Below, one piece after another: positions 36,839-46,801 of a stretch of 64,000 nt of DNA (positions within the stretch are counted from its first letter, which is position 1; the number at the start of each line of letters is the position of its first letter). The stretch spans positions 3,224,001 through 3,288,000 of the forward strand of contig OY759511.1 in NCBI GenBank assembly GCA_963662395.1, read 5' to 3'. The position numbers and the translations under genes were made by a program. A model generated the notes under the pieces. It did not search any database. It had not been told where the DNA came from and was given only the letters and a program-made list of their open reading frames with translations. The stretch is from JAPOXR01 sp963662395. Its GTDB lineage: Bacteria > Pseudomonadota > Alphaproteobacteria > Rhodobacterales > Rhodobacteraceae.

Positions 36839-37471
36839 ATGTGCAATCTCTTTTCCAACCTGACCGCCCGCGAGGCGATGCAACGGATGTTTGCCGTCAC
36901 GGCCGCCAACATTCACCTGCCGGACGATTGGGCCGGCACCGACGAGGTCTATCCGAAATACCGGGCAGCGGTACTGCATCTTGCCGGCGACAATGACCGG
37001 CATCTGTCGGAAATGCAGTGGGGATTCCTGCTCCCGAAGCGGTCGCGGCGCACCGGCAAGCCGATCCGGCCCAGGGTGGTCACCAATGCCCGTGACGATC
37101 GCATCCGCTCCTCGGGCCTCTGGGCCGCCAGCCTGGAGCGCCGGCGTTGCCTGGTCCCGGCAACCGCCTATTGCGAATTCGGCAGCCGCAGCCGCACCGG
37201 GCGCCACTGGTATGCAGTCGCACCGGGCGAGACCTTCGCCTTCGCCGGCATCTGGACCCGGCTCGAAGAGGTGATCGGCGGCGAGCAGCAAAGCCTGCAC
37301 ACATTTGCCATCGCCACCACCAGGCCCAACGCAATGGCGGCGCACGTTCACAACCGGATGCCGGTCATTCTCGACCCGAAGGATTACGGCCAGTGGCTGA
37401 CCGGTACGGCAGATGCGGCGGCAAACCTCCTTGAGCCGGCCCCCGATGGCTGGCTGGTCGAGTTGCCCTGA
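36839..37471 (+). CDS. SRAP-domain DNA-protein crosslink protein (YedK/HMCES-like)
   Basis: A 210-residue SRAP (DUF159) protein that covalently traps abasic sites in single-stranded DNA. Cys2, the crosslinking nucleophile after Met removal, is present (MCNLFSN). TNARDDRI, ATAYCEF with the catalytic Glu, and AHVHNRMP with the catalytic His are all intact. Start at ATG 36839 is required for Cys2. It follows the DUF1116 gene by 23 bases; co-transcription is possible but the function is unrelated. Confidence 0.93.
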   Translation: MCNLFSNLTAREAMQRMFAVTAANIHLPDDWAGTDEVYPKYRAAVLHLAGDNDRHLSEMQWGFLLPKRSRRTGKPIRPRVVTNARDDRIRSSGLWAASLERRRCLVPATAYCEFGSRSRTGRHWYAVAPGETFAFAGIWTRLEEVIGGEQQSLHTFAIATTRPNAMAAHVHNRMPVILDPKDYGQWLTGTADAAANLLEPAPDGWLVELP

Positions 37472-38067
37472 CGCCTCCGTCCGGCAAACCCGGCCTTGTG
37501 GATTGCCAGGCTGAACCGCCGAAACCGGCCGGGCTGCCGACAGGGAAGCCGGTGACCCGGCCTTCGACATCAGGGAACCGGCAGTCAACAGCCTGACGCA
37601 GGACGGGAACTTGCCTCCCATCCATGAGCGGTCTGTCGATGGACGGACAGAAGTGAGCGATTCCGGCAGCATGCCGCGTTTGTGAGGGAATTTGTTCTCT
37701 CCCCGTCGGGTTCCGTCAATTGTCCCTGTCGTCTTCTCCTGCTTGTTCGGAACTGCATCCATCATCCTTCGCCAGCCCTGCCGGCTGGCCCGAGGCCTGG
37801 TGTCGACACACATCGCCTGAAGAGCGGGACGACGCCGGACTGATCAATCCGGGGAGCCTGCGGATTCATCCGGCGCCCGAATGGTCGGAGCCCGCCGGGT
37901 TGTGGACAACGACCGACTGGCCTGAATTCTGCCGGGCCTGCCCATGCTCGGCCACCACTCTCGATGCATGGAGGGCGAACAGGCGGTTCCAGGAAGGCGA
38001 AATTCACTTCCGAATTTCGGTGCCCCCCTCTAACAGTTGCAGAACAGCACAGGATCCGGATCGAATC
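37472..38067. other. Intergenic region, nothing recognised
   Basis: About 600 bases between the SRAP gene and the glycohydrolase gene. The plus-strand frame is open through much of it, but the translation has no homology-like features. No repeat or clear promoter was found. Confidence 0.4.
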
Positions 38068-40176
38068 GTGTCACTTCCCCGAGACTATACCGAACGCACA
38101 TATGCCGGCATTCTCGGCAAACTGATCGGAGTCTATCTCGGCCGCCCGTTCGAGGGCTGGACATTCGAGCGGATAGTCGGGGAACTCGGGGAAATCGAGT
38201 ACTACGTTCACGACCGGTTCGACGACCCGCTGGTCGTGACCGATGACGACATTTCAGGCACGTTCACATTTGTCCGGGCACTCGAGGATTGCAGCCGGCC
38301 GAATCTCCTTGCTTCGGAAAAAGTCGGCAAGGCCTGGCTGAACTACATTGTCGAGAAACGTTCCATCCTGTGGTGGGGAGGGAACGGGATCTCGACCGAA
38401 CACACGGCATGGCTCAACCTGGAGAAGGGTATTGCCGCGCCCGGGAGCGGTTCGATCAAGACCAATGGCAAAACTGTCGCAGAACAGATTGGCGCGCAGA
38501 TCTTTATTGACTGCTGGGCGATGGTTGCACCCGGCAAGCCGGGACTTGCCGCCAATCTGGCCCGCGAAGCGGCACGCGTCAGCCATGACGGGGAGGCGGT
38601 TCATGCAGCCATGCTGTGGGCGGCGATGGAAGCCGAAGCCTTCATGAGCGCAGATATCGACCGGCTTGTTCATGCAGGATTGTCGGTCATTCCGCATGGC
38701 TGCCAAATCGCAAACCTCGTTGCCGATGTGCGTTCCTGGCACCGGGATAACGATGACTGGCGGGATACGCGCCGCCGGATTGCGGAGCAATACGGCTATG
38801 ACAGGTATCCGGGAAACTGCCATGTCATCCCCAACCACGCCTTGATGATCATGGCCGTGCTGTACTCGCCGGACGATTTCAGCCGGGCGCAGAAGATCGT
38901 GAACACGAGCGGCTGGGACACGGACTGCAATGCCGGAAATGTCGGTTGTCTTCTTGGCCTCATGCACGGGCTGGACGGGCTGGATGCGGGCCGGGACTGG
39001 CGTGGTCCGATCGCTGACCGAATGCTGGTATCTTCCGCAGATGGCGGCTTCGCGATCAATGATGCCGTTCGCATGACCGACTACATTGTCGGACTTGGCC
39101 ATGCTGTCGACGGCAAGCCGAAACCGGCGGCGCCCAAGGGAGGTGCGCAGTTCCATTTCTCGCTGCCGGGCTCGACCCAGGGATTCCGCCTTTCAGGGTG
39201 TCCTGGCCCAATGGCTGGCGCGACTGTCAGAGGTGAGAGCCATGACGGCAGGCATCTCCTCTCTCTCGGGTTTGAATCACTGGGCGATTGCAGGACGGTG
39301 ATCGCAACGACGCCGGTCTTTGCGCCAAGGGATGTCCTGCGCATGCGGACCTATGAGCTGATGGCGACACCGCTGGTCTATCCTGGCCAGGAATTGAGGG
39401 CCGTCATCCTCGCTGGCGCCGAAAACACCGGGGACGTCAGTGCGGGGTTGATCATCAGGCGATATGGCCGTGACGATGACCTCGTCGACTTGACCGGACC
39501 CGTTGAGAATCTCGGGCCTGGCGAAAGTGCCGAACTCTCATGGATCCTGCCTGACTGCGCATCGCAACCGATTGCCGAGATTGGCCTTTCCATCACCGGC
39601 AACGGTACCGGCGTGAGGGGAAGGGTGCTGCTTGACCGCCTGGGATGGGACGGTGTGCCCGACCTTGTTCTTCGCCCACCCGCCGAGCAAGGCGAATTCT
39701 GGAAGCGGGCATGGGTGAATTCGACCGACTCATTCACCGGGGATGCATCCGGCATCTGCATTTCGCGGGACCGGGGCGAAGGCCTGATCATTCACGGAAC
39801 CCGGCAATGGGTGGACTACAGCGTTTCCGCGTCCGTGAAGGTCCATCTTGGACGTTACGCAGGCCTCGCCGCACGAGTGCGCGGATTGCGCAGGTTCTAT
39901 GCAGCAAGGGTGTGCCGTGACGGTCGGTTCGAGATTCTCCGGGTGCTGGACGATGACCGGACGGTCATCGCCTCGACTGGATTTTCATGGCAATTCGACG
40001 AGGTCTTGCCCATGTCGATGGTTCTTCGATCCGGAAGCATCACCGCCAGTGCCGGAAATGCGGTTCTCACGGCGGAAGATGACCGGGCCTGGCAGCTTGA
40101 ATCCGGCGGCGCTGGTCTCCTCGTCGCAGATGGTGCCATGACGGCTGACGGAATTCGGGTGACTTCACCCGGCTGA
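38068..40176 (+). CDS. ADP-ribosylglycohydrolase-fold enzyme with C-terminal beta domain
   Basis: A 702-residue protein. Residues about 8-350 form an ADP-ribosylglycohydrolase-type alpha-helical domain with metal-site motifs TDDD (58-61) and WDTDCNAG (283-290). Residues about 365-700 look like beta-sandwich or laminin-G-like modules (ILPDCASQPIAEIGLSITG; RGLRRFYAARVCRDGRFEILR). The GTG at 38068 begins right at the domain. Members of this fold with such additions occur in sugar loci, perhaps releasing a glycosyl group rather than ADP-ribose. It is convergent with a beta-glucosidase gene and an importer operon, which supports a sugar substrate. Confidence 0.8.
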   Translation: MSLPRDYTERTYAGILGKLIGVYLGRPFEGWTFERIVGELGEIEYYVHDRFDDPLVVTDDDISGTFTFVRALEDCSRPNLLASEKVGKAWLNYIVEKRSILWWGGNGISTEHTAWLNLEKGIAAPGSGSIKTNGKTVAEQIGAQIFIDCWAMVAPGKPGLAANLAREAARVSHDGEAVHAAMLWAAMEAEAFMSADIDRLVHAGLSVIPHGCQIANLVADVRSWHRDNDDWRDTRRRIAEQYGYDRYPGNCHVIPNHALMIMAVLYSPDDFSRAQKIVNTSGWDTDCNAGNVGCLLGLMHGLDGLDAGRDWRGPIADRMLVSSADGGFAINDAVRMTDYIVGLGHAVDGKPKPAAPKGGAQFHFSLPGSTQGFRLSGCPGPMAGATVRGESHDGRHLLSLGFESLGDCRTVIATTPVFAPRDVLRMRTYELMATPLVYPGQELRAVILAGAENTGDVSAGLIIRRYGRDDDLVDLTGPVENLGPGESAELSWILPDCASQPIAEIGLSITGNGTGVRGRVLLDRLGWDGVPDLVLRPPAEQGEFWKRAWVNSTDSFTGDASGICISRDRGEGLIIHGTRQWVDYSVSASVKVHLGRYAGLAARVRGLRRFYAARVCRDGRFEILRVLDDDRTVIASTGFSWQFDEVLPMSMVLRSGSITASAGNAVLTAEDDRAWQLESGGAGLLVADGAMTADGIRVTSPG

Positions 40177-40274
40177 GGTCACGGGTCCGATACCCACCAC
40201 CAATCGGCCCGAAATTGGACAGGACGAGCAAGGAACCGGCACAACCGCGGGAACCGGGTCATCCTTGCAAGGAC

Positions 40275-41654
40275 TCAGGCTGCGGGACGGTAACCAGGCG
40301 GGTTGGCAAGGCCGTTGCGATTGGCGACATCCCTTAGCCAGTAGGCGCTGTCCTTCGGTATCCGGGTCTGGGTGCCGTATTCGACGAAGACAATTCCGTA
40401 GCGTGAACTGTACCCGGAATCCCATTCGAAGTCGTCCAGCAGTGTCCAGACATAAATTCCGCGCAAATCGGCGCCCTTTGTCATTGCCCGGTAGGCAGCA
40501 CGGAATGCCTCGTCGTAATAGCGGATGCGAGCAGTATCATTGACCCGGCCGTCGGGATTTACGTAGTCATTGAACAGGTAGCCGACCTCGGTGACGTAGA
40601 TGGGCAATCTGCATCCGTAATCCCTTGCCGGCTTCAGCAGGATTTCCTCGAGCCCGTCCGGACGAAGGCCGCTACCGATGGTCGTGAGCGGACCCAACGG
40701 GGCCATCCTGCGGGCATGAATGATCGGAATCGTCCGGTCAAACCGGACAACTTCGTGGACGTAGTAGTTGAGCCCCAGAAAGTCGATCGGGGCAGAGATG
40801 CACTCGAGATCGCCGTCCCTGACAACCGTATCGTCTTCGAGACAGGGGAGGTATGGATACATATGTGAAGGATAACTGCCCTGCAGAAGCGGTTCGAGAA
40901 AGAGTCCGTTCGCCTCTCCGTCGACCGTCCTTGCAGCTTCCACGTCTTCGGGTGCGTCCGAGAACGGTTCGATGACCTGAAGGCAATGGGTAACACCCAC
41001 CTGCGCCTCCTTGGTGTGGGCACGGATTGCCGGGACTGCGAGGCCATGGGCAAGATTCAGGTTGTGGGCAACGATTCCGGCTGCATGGTAATCTCGCACG
41101 CCGGGCGCATGCAGCCCCCTTGCGTAGCCGAGAAACGCACAAGACCAGGGTTCATTGGTCGTGATCCATTTTGGAACCCGATCGCCGAAATGTTCAACGA
41201 CCGCCCCGGCATGGTCCGCAAACCGGTATGCCGTGTCCCGGTTCAGCCAACCACCACTTTCCTGCAATTTCTGGGGAAGATCCCAGTGATAGAGCGTGAC
41301 CATGGGCGTGAGGTCGTTTTCGAGCAGTGAATCCAGAACCCGGTCATAGTGATCGAAGCCGGCCTGGTTGCGCCGTGTCGAACCTTCCGGCGAGATGCGC
41401 GGCCAGCTGAAGGACATTCGCAGACCGGACAACCCGAGTTGTCGGGCCAGAGCATGGTCTTCCGGATAGCGCCGGTAATGATCAGCGGCAATGTCGCCAT
41501 TGTCCCCATTCAATGTGCCGCCGCTTCGGGCGAAGACGTCCCATATGGACTCACCTCCGCCATCGGCAAGACGATTGCCTTCGATCTGGTAGGCCGCTGT
41601 CGCGACTCCCCACACGAAATCATCCGGAAAGGTCGGATTGCCATTGTTGTTCAT
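40275..41654 (-). CDS. Family 1 glycoside hydrolase (beta-glucosidase-like)
   Basis: A 459-residue GH1 enzyme. The acid/base E168 lies in TTNEPW and the nucleophile E356 in YVTEVGY; the family more often has Asn after this Glu, where this protein has Val. The N-terminal FPDDFVWGVATAAYQIEG is classical. No signal peptide, so it acts in the cytoplasm on imported disaccharides or glycosides. The ATG at 41654 has GGGGGA 8 bases upstream and follows the permease gene by 16 bases, as last gene of the sugar operon. Confidence 0.92.
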   Translation of the reverse strand: MNNNGNPTFPDDFVWGVATAAYQIEGNRLADGGGESIWDVFARSGGTLNGDNGDIAADHYRRYPEDHALARQLGLSGLRMSFSWPRISPEGSTRRNQAGFDHYDRVLDSLLENDLTPMVTLYHWDLPQKLQESGGWLNRDTAYRFADHAGAVVEHFGDRVPKWITTNEPWSCAFLGYARGLHAPGVRDYHAAGIVAHNLNLAHGLAVPAIRAHTKEAQVGVTHCLQVIEPFSDAPEDVEAARTVDGEANGLFLEPLLQGSYPSHMYPYLPCLEDDTVVRDGDLECISAPIDFLGLNYYVHEVVRFDRTIPIIHARRMAPLGPLTTIGSGLRPDGLEEILLKPARDYGCRLPIYVTEVGYLFNDYVNPDGRVNDTARIRYYDEAFRAAYRAMTKGADLRGIYVWTLLDDFEWDSGYSSRYGIVFVEYGTQTRIPKDSAYWLRDVANRNGLANPPGYRPAA

Positions 41655-41670
41655 GTCTGGATTCCCCCGT

Positions 41671-42891
41671 TCACGCACCGGCAGCACCGGTTCTAATTCT
41701 CCGTTTCCTCGCGATCATGTCGACCGAAACCGCCGCAAGCAAGATCAGTCCGGTAATGATCGACTTGACATTCGCCGACTGCCCGAGAAGGTCGAGCCCA
41801 TTGGCAACACTGCCGATCACGATCGCACCCAACAGGGCCCCCGGGATTCGTCCGCGACCCCCGAACAAGCTTGTTCCACCGATCACCGCAGCGGCGATGG
41901 CATCAAGGACGAGATTTCCGCCGCCGGTGTTGCTGTCGACAGCATATTGTCGTGAAACTGCGATGGTGCCGGAAATGGCTGCAAATGCCGAGCAGATCGC
42001 AAACAGGATCACTTTCGTTCTCGCGACGTTGATGCCCGCCCGCCGGGCTGCCTCTGCATTGCCGCCCACCGCAAACACGTGGACTCCGAACGGCGTATGC
42101 TCGGTCATGACCGTGAGAATCAGGGCAAGAAAGACGAGGACCAGAAGCAGTACGGGAACACCCATGTGGTTCGACAACACTGCAACGACAATGAGCGACA
42201 TTGCCGGAAACAATGCCGCACGGCCCAGGAGTGCGAGTCGGTCCAATCGACTTGCCTCGGACTGCTGCTGCCAGCGTGGTACACAAACGAGAACAGAAGA
42301 CACGATGATGATCGCGACCACAGCCACGGACAGCCAGAACGGCATGAATGTCGAGGCGATACCGAGCACGAGTGGATCATCTATCAGTACCTGGCCGATC
42401 TGGTTTCCGACCAGCATCCGTTGCACGCCTTGCCAGACCAGGAGTCCGGTCAGGGTAACGATGAAGGACGGGGCACCGATAACCGTAATGCATTTGCCGT
42501 GAACCCAACCGATGGCTGCCCCGCACAGAACAGCCGCGGCGATTGCCGCGGGACCAGGAACGGAGAAATTCGATGCCAGCAGAACCAGCACCACCGCGCA
42601 AACTCCCGAAACAGATCCCGCCGACAGGTCGATTTCCCCGACGAACAGGACCAGGCTGACTCCGAGAGCCATGACGCCGAGCACGCCGACCTGAAGTGCC
42701 AAATTCGACATGTTGCGCGGTGTCAGGAAATACGGATTGGCCAGGTGAAAGACGATGAATACGACGAGTAAAGCGACCAGTACCGGAACAAAGCCAAGTT
42801 CTCCCTGGCTGAGCCGCGCTACGAGACCGGCGTATCGTGCCTCGCCGGTCCGGTCCGTCCTGATTGCAGAGTGCAGTCGGGCGTCCGTCAC
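41671..42891 (-). CDS. CUT2-family ABC permease (XylH-like)
   Basis: A 406-residue membrane protein, longer than RbsC-type permeases and matching the XylH branch, with more than ten hydrophobic segments. The signature VGEIDLSAGSVSG (about residue 82) and the GGTSLFGGRG loop are present. It forms the channel of the importer with the single-domain ATPase and the binding protein encoded upstream. It overlaps the ATPase gene by 4 bases. Confidence 0.92.
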   Translation of the reverse strand: MTDARLHSAIRTDRTGEARYAGLVARLSQGELGFVPVLVALLVVFIVFHLANPYFLTPRNMSNLALQVGVLGVMALGVSLVLFVGEIDLSAGSVSGVCAVVLVLLASNFSVPGPAAIAAAVLCGAAIGWVHGKCITVIGAPSFIVTLTGLLVWQGVQRMLVGNQIGQVLIDDPLVLGIASTFMPFWLSVAVVAIIIVSSVLVCVPRWQQQSEASRLDRLALLGRAALFPAMSLIVVAVLSNHMGVPVLLLVLVFLALILTVMTEHTPFGVHVFAVGGNAEAARRAGINVARTKVILFAICSAFAAISGTIAVSRQYAVDSNTGGGNLVLDAIAAAVIGGTSLFGGRGRIPGALLGAIVIGSVANGLDLLGQSANVKSIITGLILLAAVSVDMIARKRRIRTGAAGA

Positions 42892-43673
42892 TGCCGAGAC
42901 TCCACGGCAACTTCGCTGCCGGTGATTTTCCCGACGACGTCATCGGGCGTACAGAAACGGGGGTCCATGTCCGCGACTTTCCGCCCGCGGCGCAGCACGG
43001 TCAGACGATCGGCTACGGCAAAGACATCGGCCATGTTATGGGAAATCATGACGATGCCGACGCCCTGGTCGCGGAGGCGCCCGATGAGCCTGTGAACATT
43101 GTCGGTCTGTTCGACGCCAAGTGCGGCTGTAGGTTCGTCAAACAGGACGATGCGTCGTCGCCATACAACAGCACGGGCGATTGCCACGGCCTGGCGTTGT
43201 CCGCCTGACAGATTGCTGACCTGACTGTCGAGAGACGGCATTGTCGTGCCGAGGCTTTCGAAGGCCCTGGTTGCCTCCCGTTCCATCGATCGGCGATCAA
43301 GGAACATCCTGCCGAGTGGAGTCCTGTTTCGTCTCCGCTCTCTTCCAAGGAACAGGTTCTGGACGATTGTCAGATTGTCGCAGAGTGCAAGATCCTGGTA
43401 CACGGTTTCAATGCCGGCATCACCTGCCTGGCGAGGTGTAGAGATTGAAACGGGAGTGCCGTCGATCAATACCTCTCCATCATCCGGTCGATGGACTCCG
43501 GAGATTATCTTCACCAGCGTCGATTTCCCGGCGCCATTGTCGCCAAGCAATGCCAGCACGGAACCGGCGTGGACAGAAATGTCCACGCCTTCAAGTGCAT
43601 GTACGCGACCGAACCTCTTGGTGAGGTTCCGGGTTTCAAGCAGACCGGTTTCGGTGTCGCCTGCCGCAGTCAC
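42888..43673 (-). CDS. Single-domain sugar ABC ATPase (FrcA-like)
   Basis: A 261-residue protein with one ABC domain: Walker A GDNGAGKST, signature NLSGGQRQ, and Walker B LFDEPTAAL. CUT2 systems usually have a duplicated ATPase; single-domain forms such as FrcA dimerise instead. It starts one base after the binding-protein stop and overlaps the permease gene, so all are co-translated. Confidence 0.92.
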   Translation of the reverse strand: MTAAGDTETGLLETRNLTKRFGRVHALEGVDISVHAGSVLALLGDNGAGKSTLVKIISGVHRPDDGEVLIDGTPVSISTPRQAGDAGIETVYQDLALCDNLTIVQNLFLGRERRRNRTPLGRMFLDRRSMEREATRAFESLGTTMPSLDSQVSNLSGGQRQAVAIARAVVWRRRIVLFDEPTAALGVEQTDNVHRLIGRLRDQGVGIVMISHNMADVFAVADRLTVLRRGRKVADMDPRFCTPDDVVGKITGSEVAVESRQ

Positions 43674-43674
43674 T

Positions 43675-44733
43675 TCAGAAATTGCATGCCTGCGCTGCGG
43701 TTCCCGTGCAGACGGCGTCGCGGTCCGTGAATCCGTCCGCGATGACAGTGTCGCCTATGTTGTTGACATCTACGACTGTTGGCTGGAGGAGAAGTGCAGG
43801 AACATCTCCCGAGTCGGTTGTCACGACTTCGGGAAAGATGTCCGACACATCCTCGCCCTTGGCCAGTGCCACTGCTCCGCGCGCGGCGGCGGCAGCCTGC
43901 TGCTGAAGAGACTTGTAGACGGTCATTGTCTGCAGCCCGTTCAGAATATTCACGATTGCAGCGTCGCTTGCATCCTGGCCTGTCACGAGGACCTTGCCAT
44001 GCATGTCGGAACCCCTGAGGGCCGCAATAACGCCCTGGGCCAGTGTATCATTCGCCGCAACAACACCATCAATCCCGTTATCGGTAGCTGTCAATGCCTG
44101 CTCGATCGCGCGTTGTGCGTTCGCGGCGAGCCAGCCCTTTGCCTCGGCTTCGTAGACGATATCGATTTTTCCCGCTTCGGCGAGGGGGTCGAGAACCTTG
44201 TGGGCACCAACCTTGAACGCCCGGCAAGCGGCGCAAAACTGTTCGCCATTGACAATTGCGATCCGTGCACCCTCGGGAAGATTATCGACCAGATACTGGG
44301 CCTGCAGCACACCGACAAGTTCGTTGTTGAAAGTGACAAATCCTTCTGTAACCACGCCAACCATGAGACCGTCATAAGCGATGACAGGCACGCCTTCGCT
44401 CTGCGCCTGGCGAACGATAGGGACTGCTGTCGTCTCGCCGATCGTGTTGATGACGATTGCCTTCACCCCCTGCGCCAGCACGGACTCTCCCTGGGCTATC
44501 TGGCGATTGCCATCACCCTCGGCATTCAACGCAATGACTTCAATGGAAGGGTCAATTTCATTGACCGCCTCGATGAAGAACGGCCGGTCCTTGGTTTCCC
44601 ATCGGTCGGCGCATTGTGTGCATGGCATGAGAAACGCGATCTTGGTTGCTTCCGCGGCAAACGTGCCGCCCCCGGTGGCCATTGCCGCCATCAGTCCGGC
44701 TACGGCCAGTAAACGCCTGTTTTCAAATTTCAT
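43675..44733 (-). CDS. Sugar ABC substrate-binding protein
   Basis: A 352-residue type I periplasmic binding protein. The signal peptide spans about residues 1-27 (LAVAGLMAAMATGGGTFAAE). The mature start KIAFLMPCTQCADRWETKD has two cysteines close together; further pairs (CAAC) suggest disulfides. ATG 44733 is preceded by GGAGG; the longer ORF to 44889 lacks a signal and is rejected. It is first gene of the operon. The promoter region upstream abuts an ISAs1 remnant, so native regulation may be altered. Confidence 0.9.
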   Translation of the reverse strand: MKFENRRLLAVAGLMAAMATGGGTFAAEATKIAFLMPCTQCADRWETKDRPFFIEAVNEIDPSIEVIALNAEGDGNRQIAQGESVLAQGVKAIVINTIGETTAVPIVRQAQSEGVPVIAYDGLMVGVVTEGFVTFNNELVGVLQAQYLVDNLPEGARIAIVNGEQFCAACRAFKVGAHKVLDPLAEAGKIDIVYEAEAKGWLAANAQRAIEQALTATDNGIDGVVAANDTLAQGVIAALRGSDMHGKVLVTGQDASDAAIVNILNGLQTMTVYKSLQQQAAAAARGAVALAKGEDVSDIFPEVVTTDSGDVPALLLQPTVVDVNNIGDTVIADGFTDRDAVCTGTAAQACNF

Positions 44734-44859
44734 GATGTCTTTCCTCCCTGTTCGGCCGAGCCTTCCCAATCGGCCCGGCGACCCGCTCGAAGTGAGCATG
44801 ATCATGCAATATGCACGCTGAAATCGTAGCCAATATCGTTTTGAACTGCAACTCCGGCA

Positions 44860-45340
44860 GGGGTTGTGGCCAAGGCCACCCCCTTTCAAACCCTCCCGTT
44901 TGCCGTCAACAGCCCGGCGGATCCGAACGGCTCCGGGGTGAACCGGTCATCCCGTCCGGCCCGTTTCGGCTTGCGGCGCATGGATCCGGCCTGCCCCCCT
45001 CACCGGTGCCGGGTCGAGGGCCGGCCGCCGCATGAGCGCCGGGCTCTCCGCTCCGCAGGCGGTCCCCGTTCATGGTCACGTCCGGGATCCGGTGGAGGGA
45101 ATTCTCCACCCGCCGATGCGCTCCCGCACCCCGCAGGAGAGGCTCCGGACCGGGCTTCCTGCTCATGAGGAAGCAGCGGGACCGGTCGCCCTCTTCCCCC
45201 TGACCTGCCGGGTGGCGGTGATCGGCAGGGCGGCCTGCAGGCCGGGCCGGTGATGCAGATCCCGGCCCGGCCATGGCCCGTCTCCGCATGTTCCCCGGAA
45301 GGCCCTCCGGCGTCTCCTGCCTGCCCCCGGGCCTATCAAT
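44860..45340 (-). pseudogene. ISAs1-family transposase remnant (C-terminal part)
   Basis: Minus-strand fragments match the C-terminus of ISAs1 transposases: RRVENSLHRIPDVTMNGDRLR, where family members usually read V-L-D and M-N-E-D, then a shifted-frame PKRAGRDDRF-like end near 44900. No full frame, no catalytic N-terminal half and no clear inverted repeats are visible. Very GC-rich. It lies directly upstream of the sugar operon promoter. Confidence 0.6.
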
Positions 45341-45515
45341 CTATCACACTTGACTCAGTGTCTTCTCCTCCCTGGTTTTTCCTGGCGAAATGGGGCACTG
45401 CGAAACCGGCGGCGGGGTCGCCGCCCGCATGCACGTTTCCCGTGAGCCTCTCACGCCGAACCCAGGGGACGGATTGAGAAACGCGGGGCGGAGAGCGGCA
45501 CAGGAGGCCGGGCCG

Positions 45516-46403
45516 CTATTCCCGTTCGGGCGGAATGTTCCGGGGCTCGTACTTGCGTGGCAGAACGGCGGCAACCGCGGAGTCGGAGTCGGCCACGGAC
45601 GCCGCTTCGGCGACCCGAATGATGATGTGGACGATCCTGGCGCGAAGTTCGGCGAGGTCTCTGAGTGTGACCATGGGCGGGAACCGCACGACCCGCTTGT
45701 CCTCCTTGTAGAAGTGCGACAGCACGCCGGCGCCGGCGTCGGAGAACCCGAACCAGGTGCCGTGGCAGAGCGCGTTGCGCCAGCGCCTGAGCTCTTCGAG
45801 CTGCACTCGGAGCTCGTGCCGGACAGCATGGGGGACCCGCCCGTCATCCTTCAGGAGCTTGACGAACCGGTCGGTCGCGATACGCATGGTGTTGGTCCGG
45901 GAAGCCTCGAGCTTGGCGTACCACTCGAGATGGGCCGGGACATGCTCTGATCGGAGGTCGTTCGGGTCGGCCGGCGGTTCGGTCAGCCCGTAGCAGGCCG
46001 AGGTCAGCGTATCTTCGAGACTACCGAACATGGCGACGGTCTTGCCCAGCTCTTCCCAGAAGGCGGGGTTGTCTCTCGATAGCGGCCAGTCCGGATGCAA
46101 ATGGCCGCGCTCCAATGGCAGATAGGTGCGCATCCGTTGCCGGGCTTGCCGGATCGCATGCGGGTTGCGGGATTCGGCGAGGCGGCGGATGAACCATGCG
46201 CCGTTCTTCCTGTCGGGGCGCTGGTCCTGTCCCGCGATGCGTCCGGCGCGCAGCAGACGACGGAGCGGCAGGCCGCTCCGGTAGTTTCGCAGCAGACCGG
46301 CCTCGTCCAGCCAGCGCGCGGCCTTTACGGCGTGGACTTCTTCGAGCCAGTCCAGTTCGAGCCGTTGCTGGATATGCAGATTGATAGCGTAAAGGTCGGG
46401 CAT
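45516..46403 (-). CDS. Unknown protein with HEPN-like RX4H motif
   Basis: A 295-residue protein. The helical C-terminal half contains RNALCH (R209 to H214), the RX4H motif of HEPN ribonucleases, in an ELRRWRNALCHGTW context. The N-terminal 100 residues are basic, with a possible DNA-binding region (RWLDEAGLLRNYRSGLPLRRLLR). HEPN proteins commonly act as toxins or defence RNases, but non-catalytic forms exist. No antitoxin is evident beside it. It is intact among dead elements, which suggests a selected function or recent arrival. Confidence 0.6.
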   Translation of the reverse strand: MPDLYAINLHIQQRLELDWLEEVHAVKAARWLDEAGLLRNYRSGLPLRRLLRAGRIAGQDQRPDRKNGAWFIRRLAESRNPHAIRQARQRMRTYLPLERGHLHPDWPLSRDNPAFWEELGKTVAMFGSLEDTLTSACYGLTEPPADPNDLRSEHVPAHLEWYAKLEASRTNTMRIATDRFVKLLKDDGRVPHAVRHELRVQLEELRRWRNALCHGTWFGFSDAGAGVLSHFYKEDKRVVRFPPMVTLRDLAELRARIVHIIIRVAEAASVADSDSAVAAVLPRKYEPRNIPPERE

Positions 46404-46801
46404 GGTCCCCCGGCACCATTGGGCGAAAGCGGGGATGCACTACCCGAGGGCGTCCGGTCCTGTCAACGCCCGGTCTCGGGCCTTTCAAAGTCCCGCACTT
46501 GTACAGGCACGCTCATTCCCGCCTTCTCTTCCCGATTGCATCGCGTACCCGGATCGCCCGTTCGAGTCCCTGCCATGCCTTCCTGACTCCCGGCAGCTGC
46601 CGGTTACAGGGCGTCAACCAAGCATCCATGTTTGCCTGCAAGGGTTTTCTTGAAGTTGTCCCGGGTTTCTGCAATTCCATGCACGGATCATGGAGTGTTT
46701 CTCCACAGCCCGTCGACGTCGCCGGACGCGCCATTTTGCCCCGCTGCAGCAGGCAGCAGGAGGCATCCGCTTCATGGGCGCCGCCCCGGCGGCGGATGAA
46801 G
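46404..46801. other. Intergenic region, nothing recognised
   Basis: About 400 bases between the HEPN-like gene start and the end of the IS110 remnant. It probably contains the promoter of the former and the right end of the latter. No gene or repeat was found. Confidence 0.4.
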
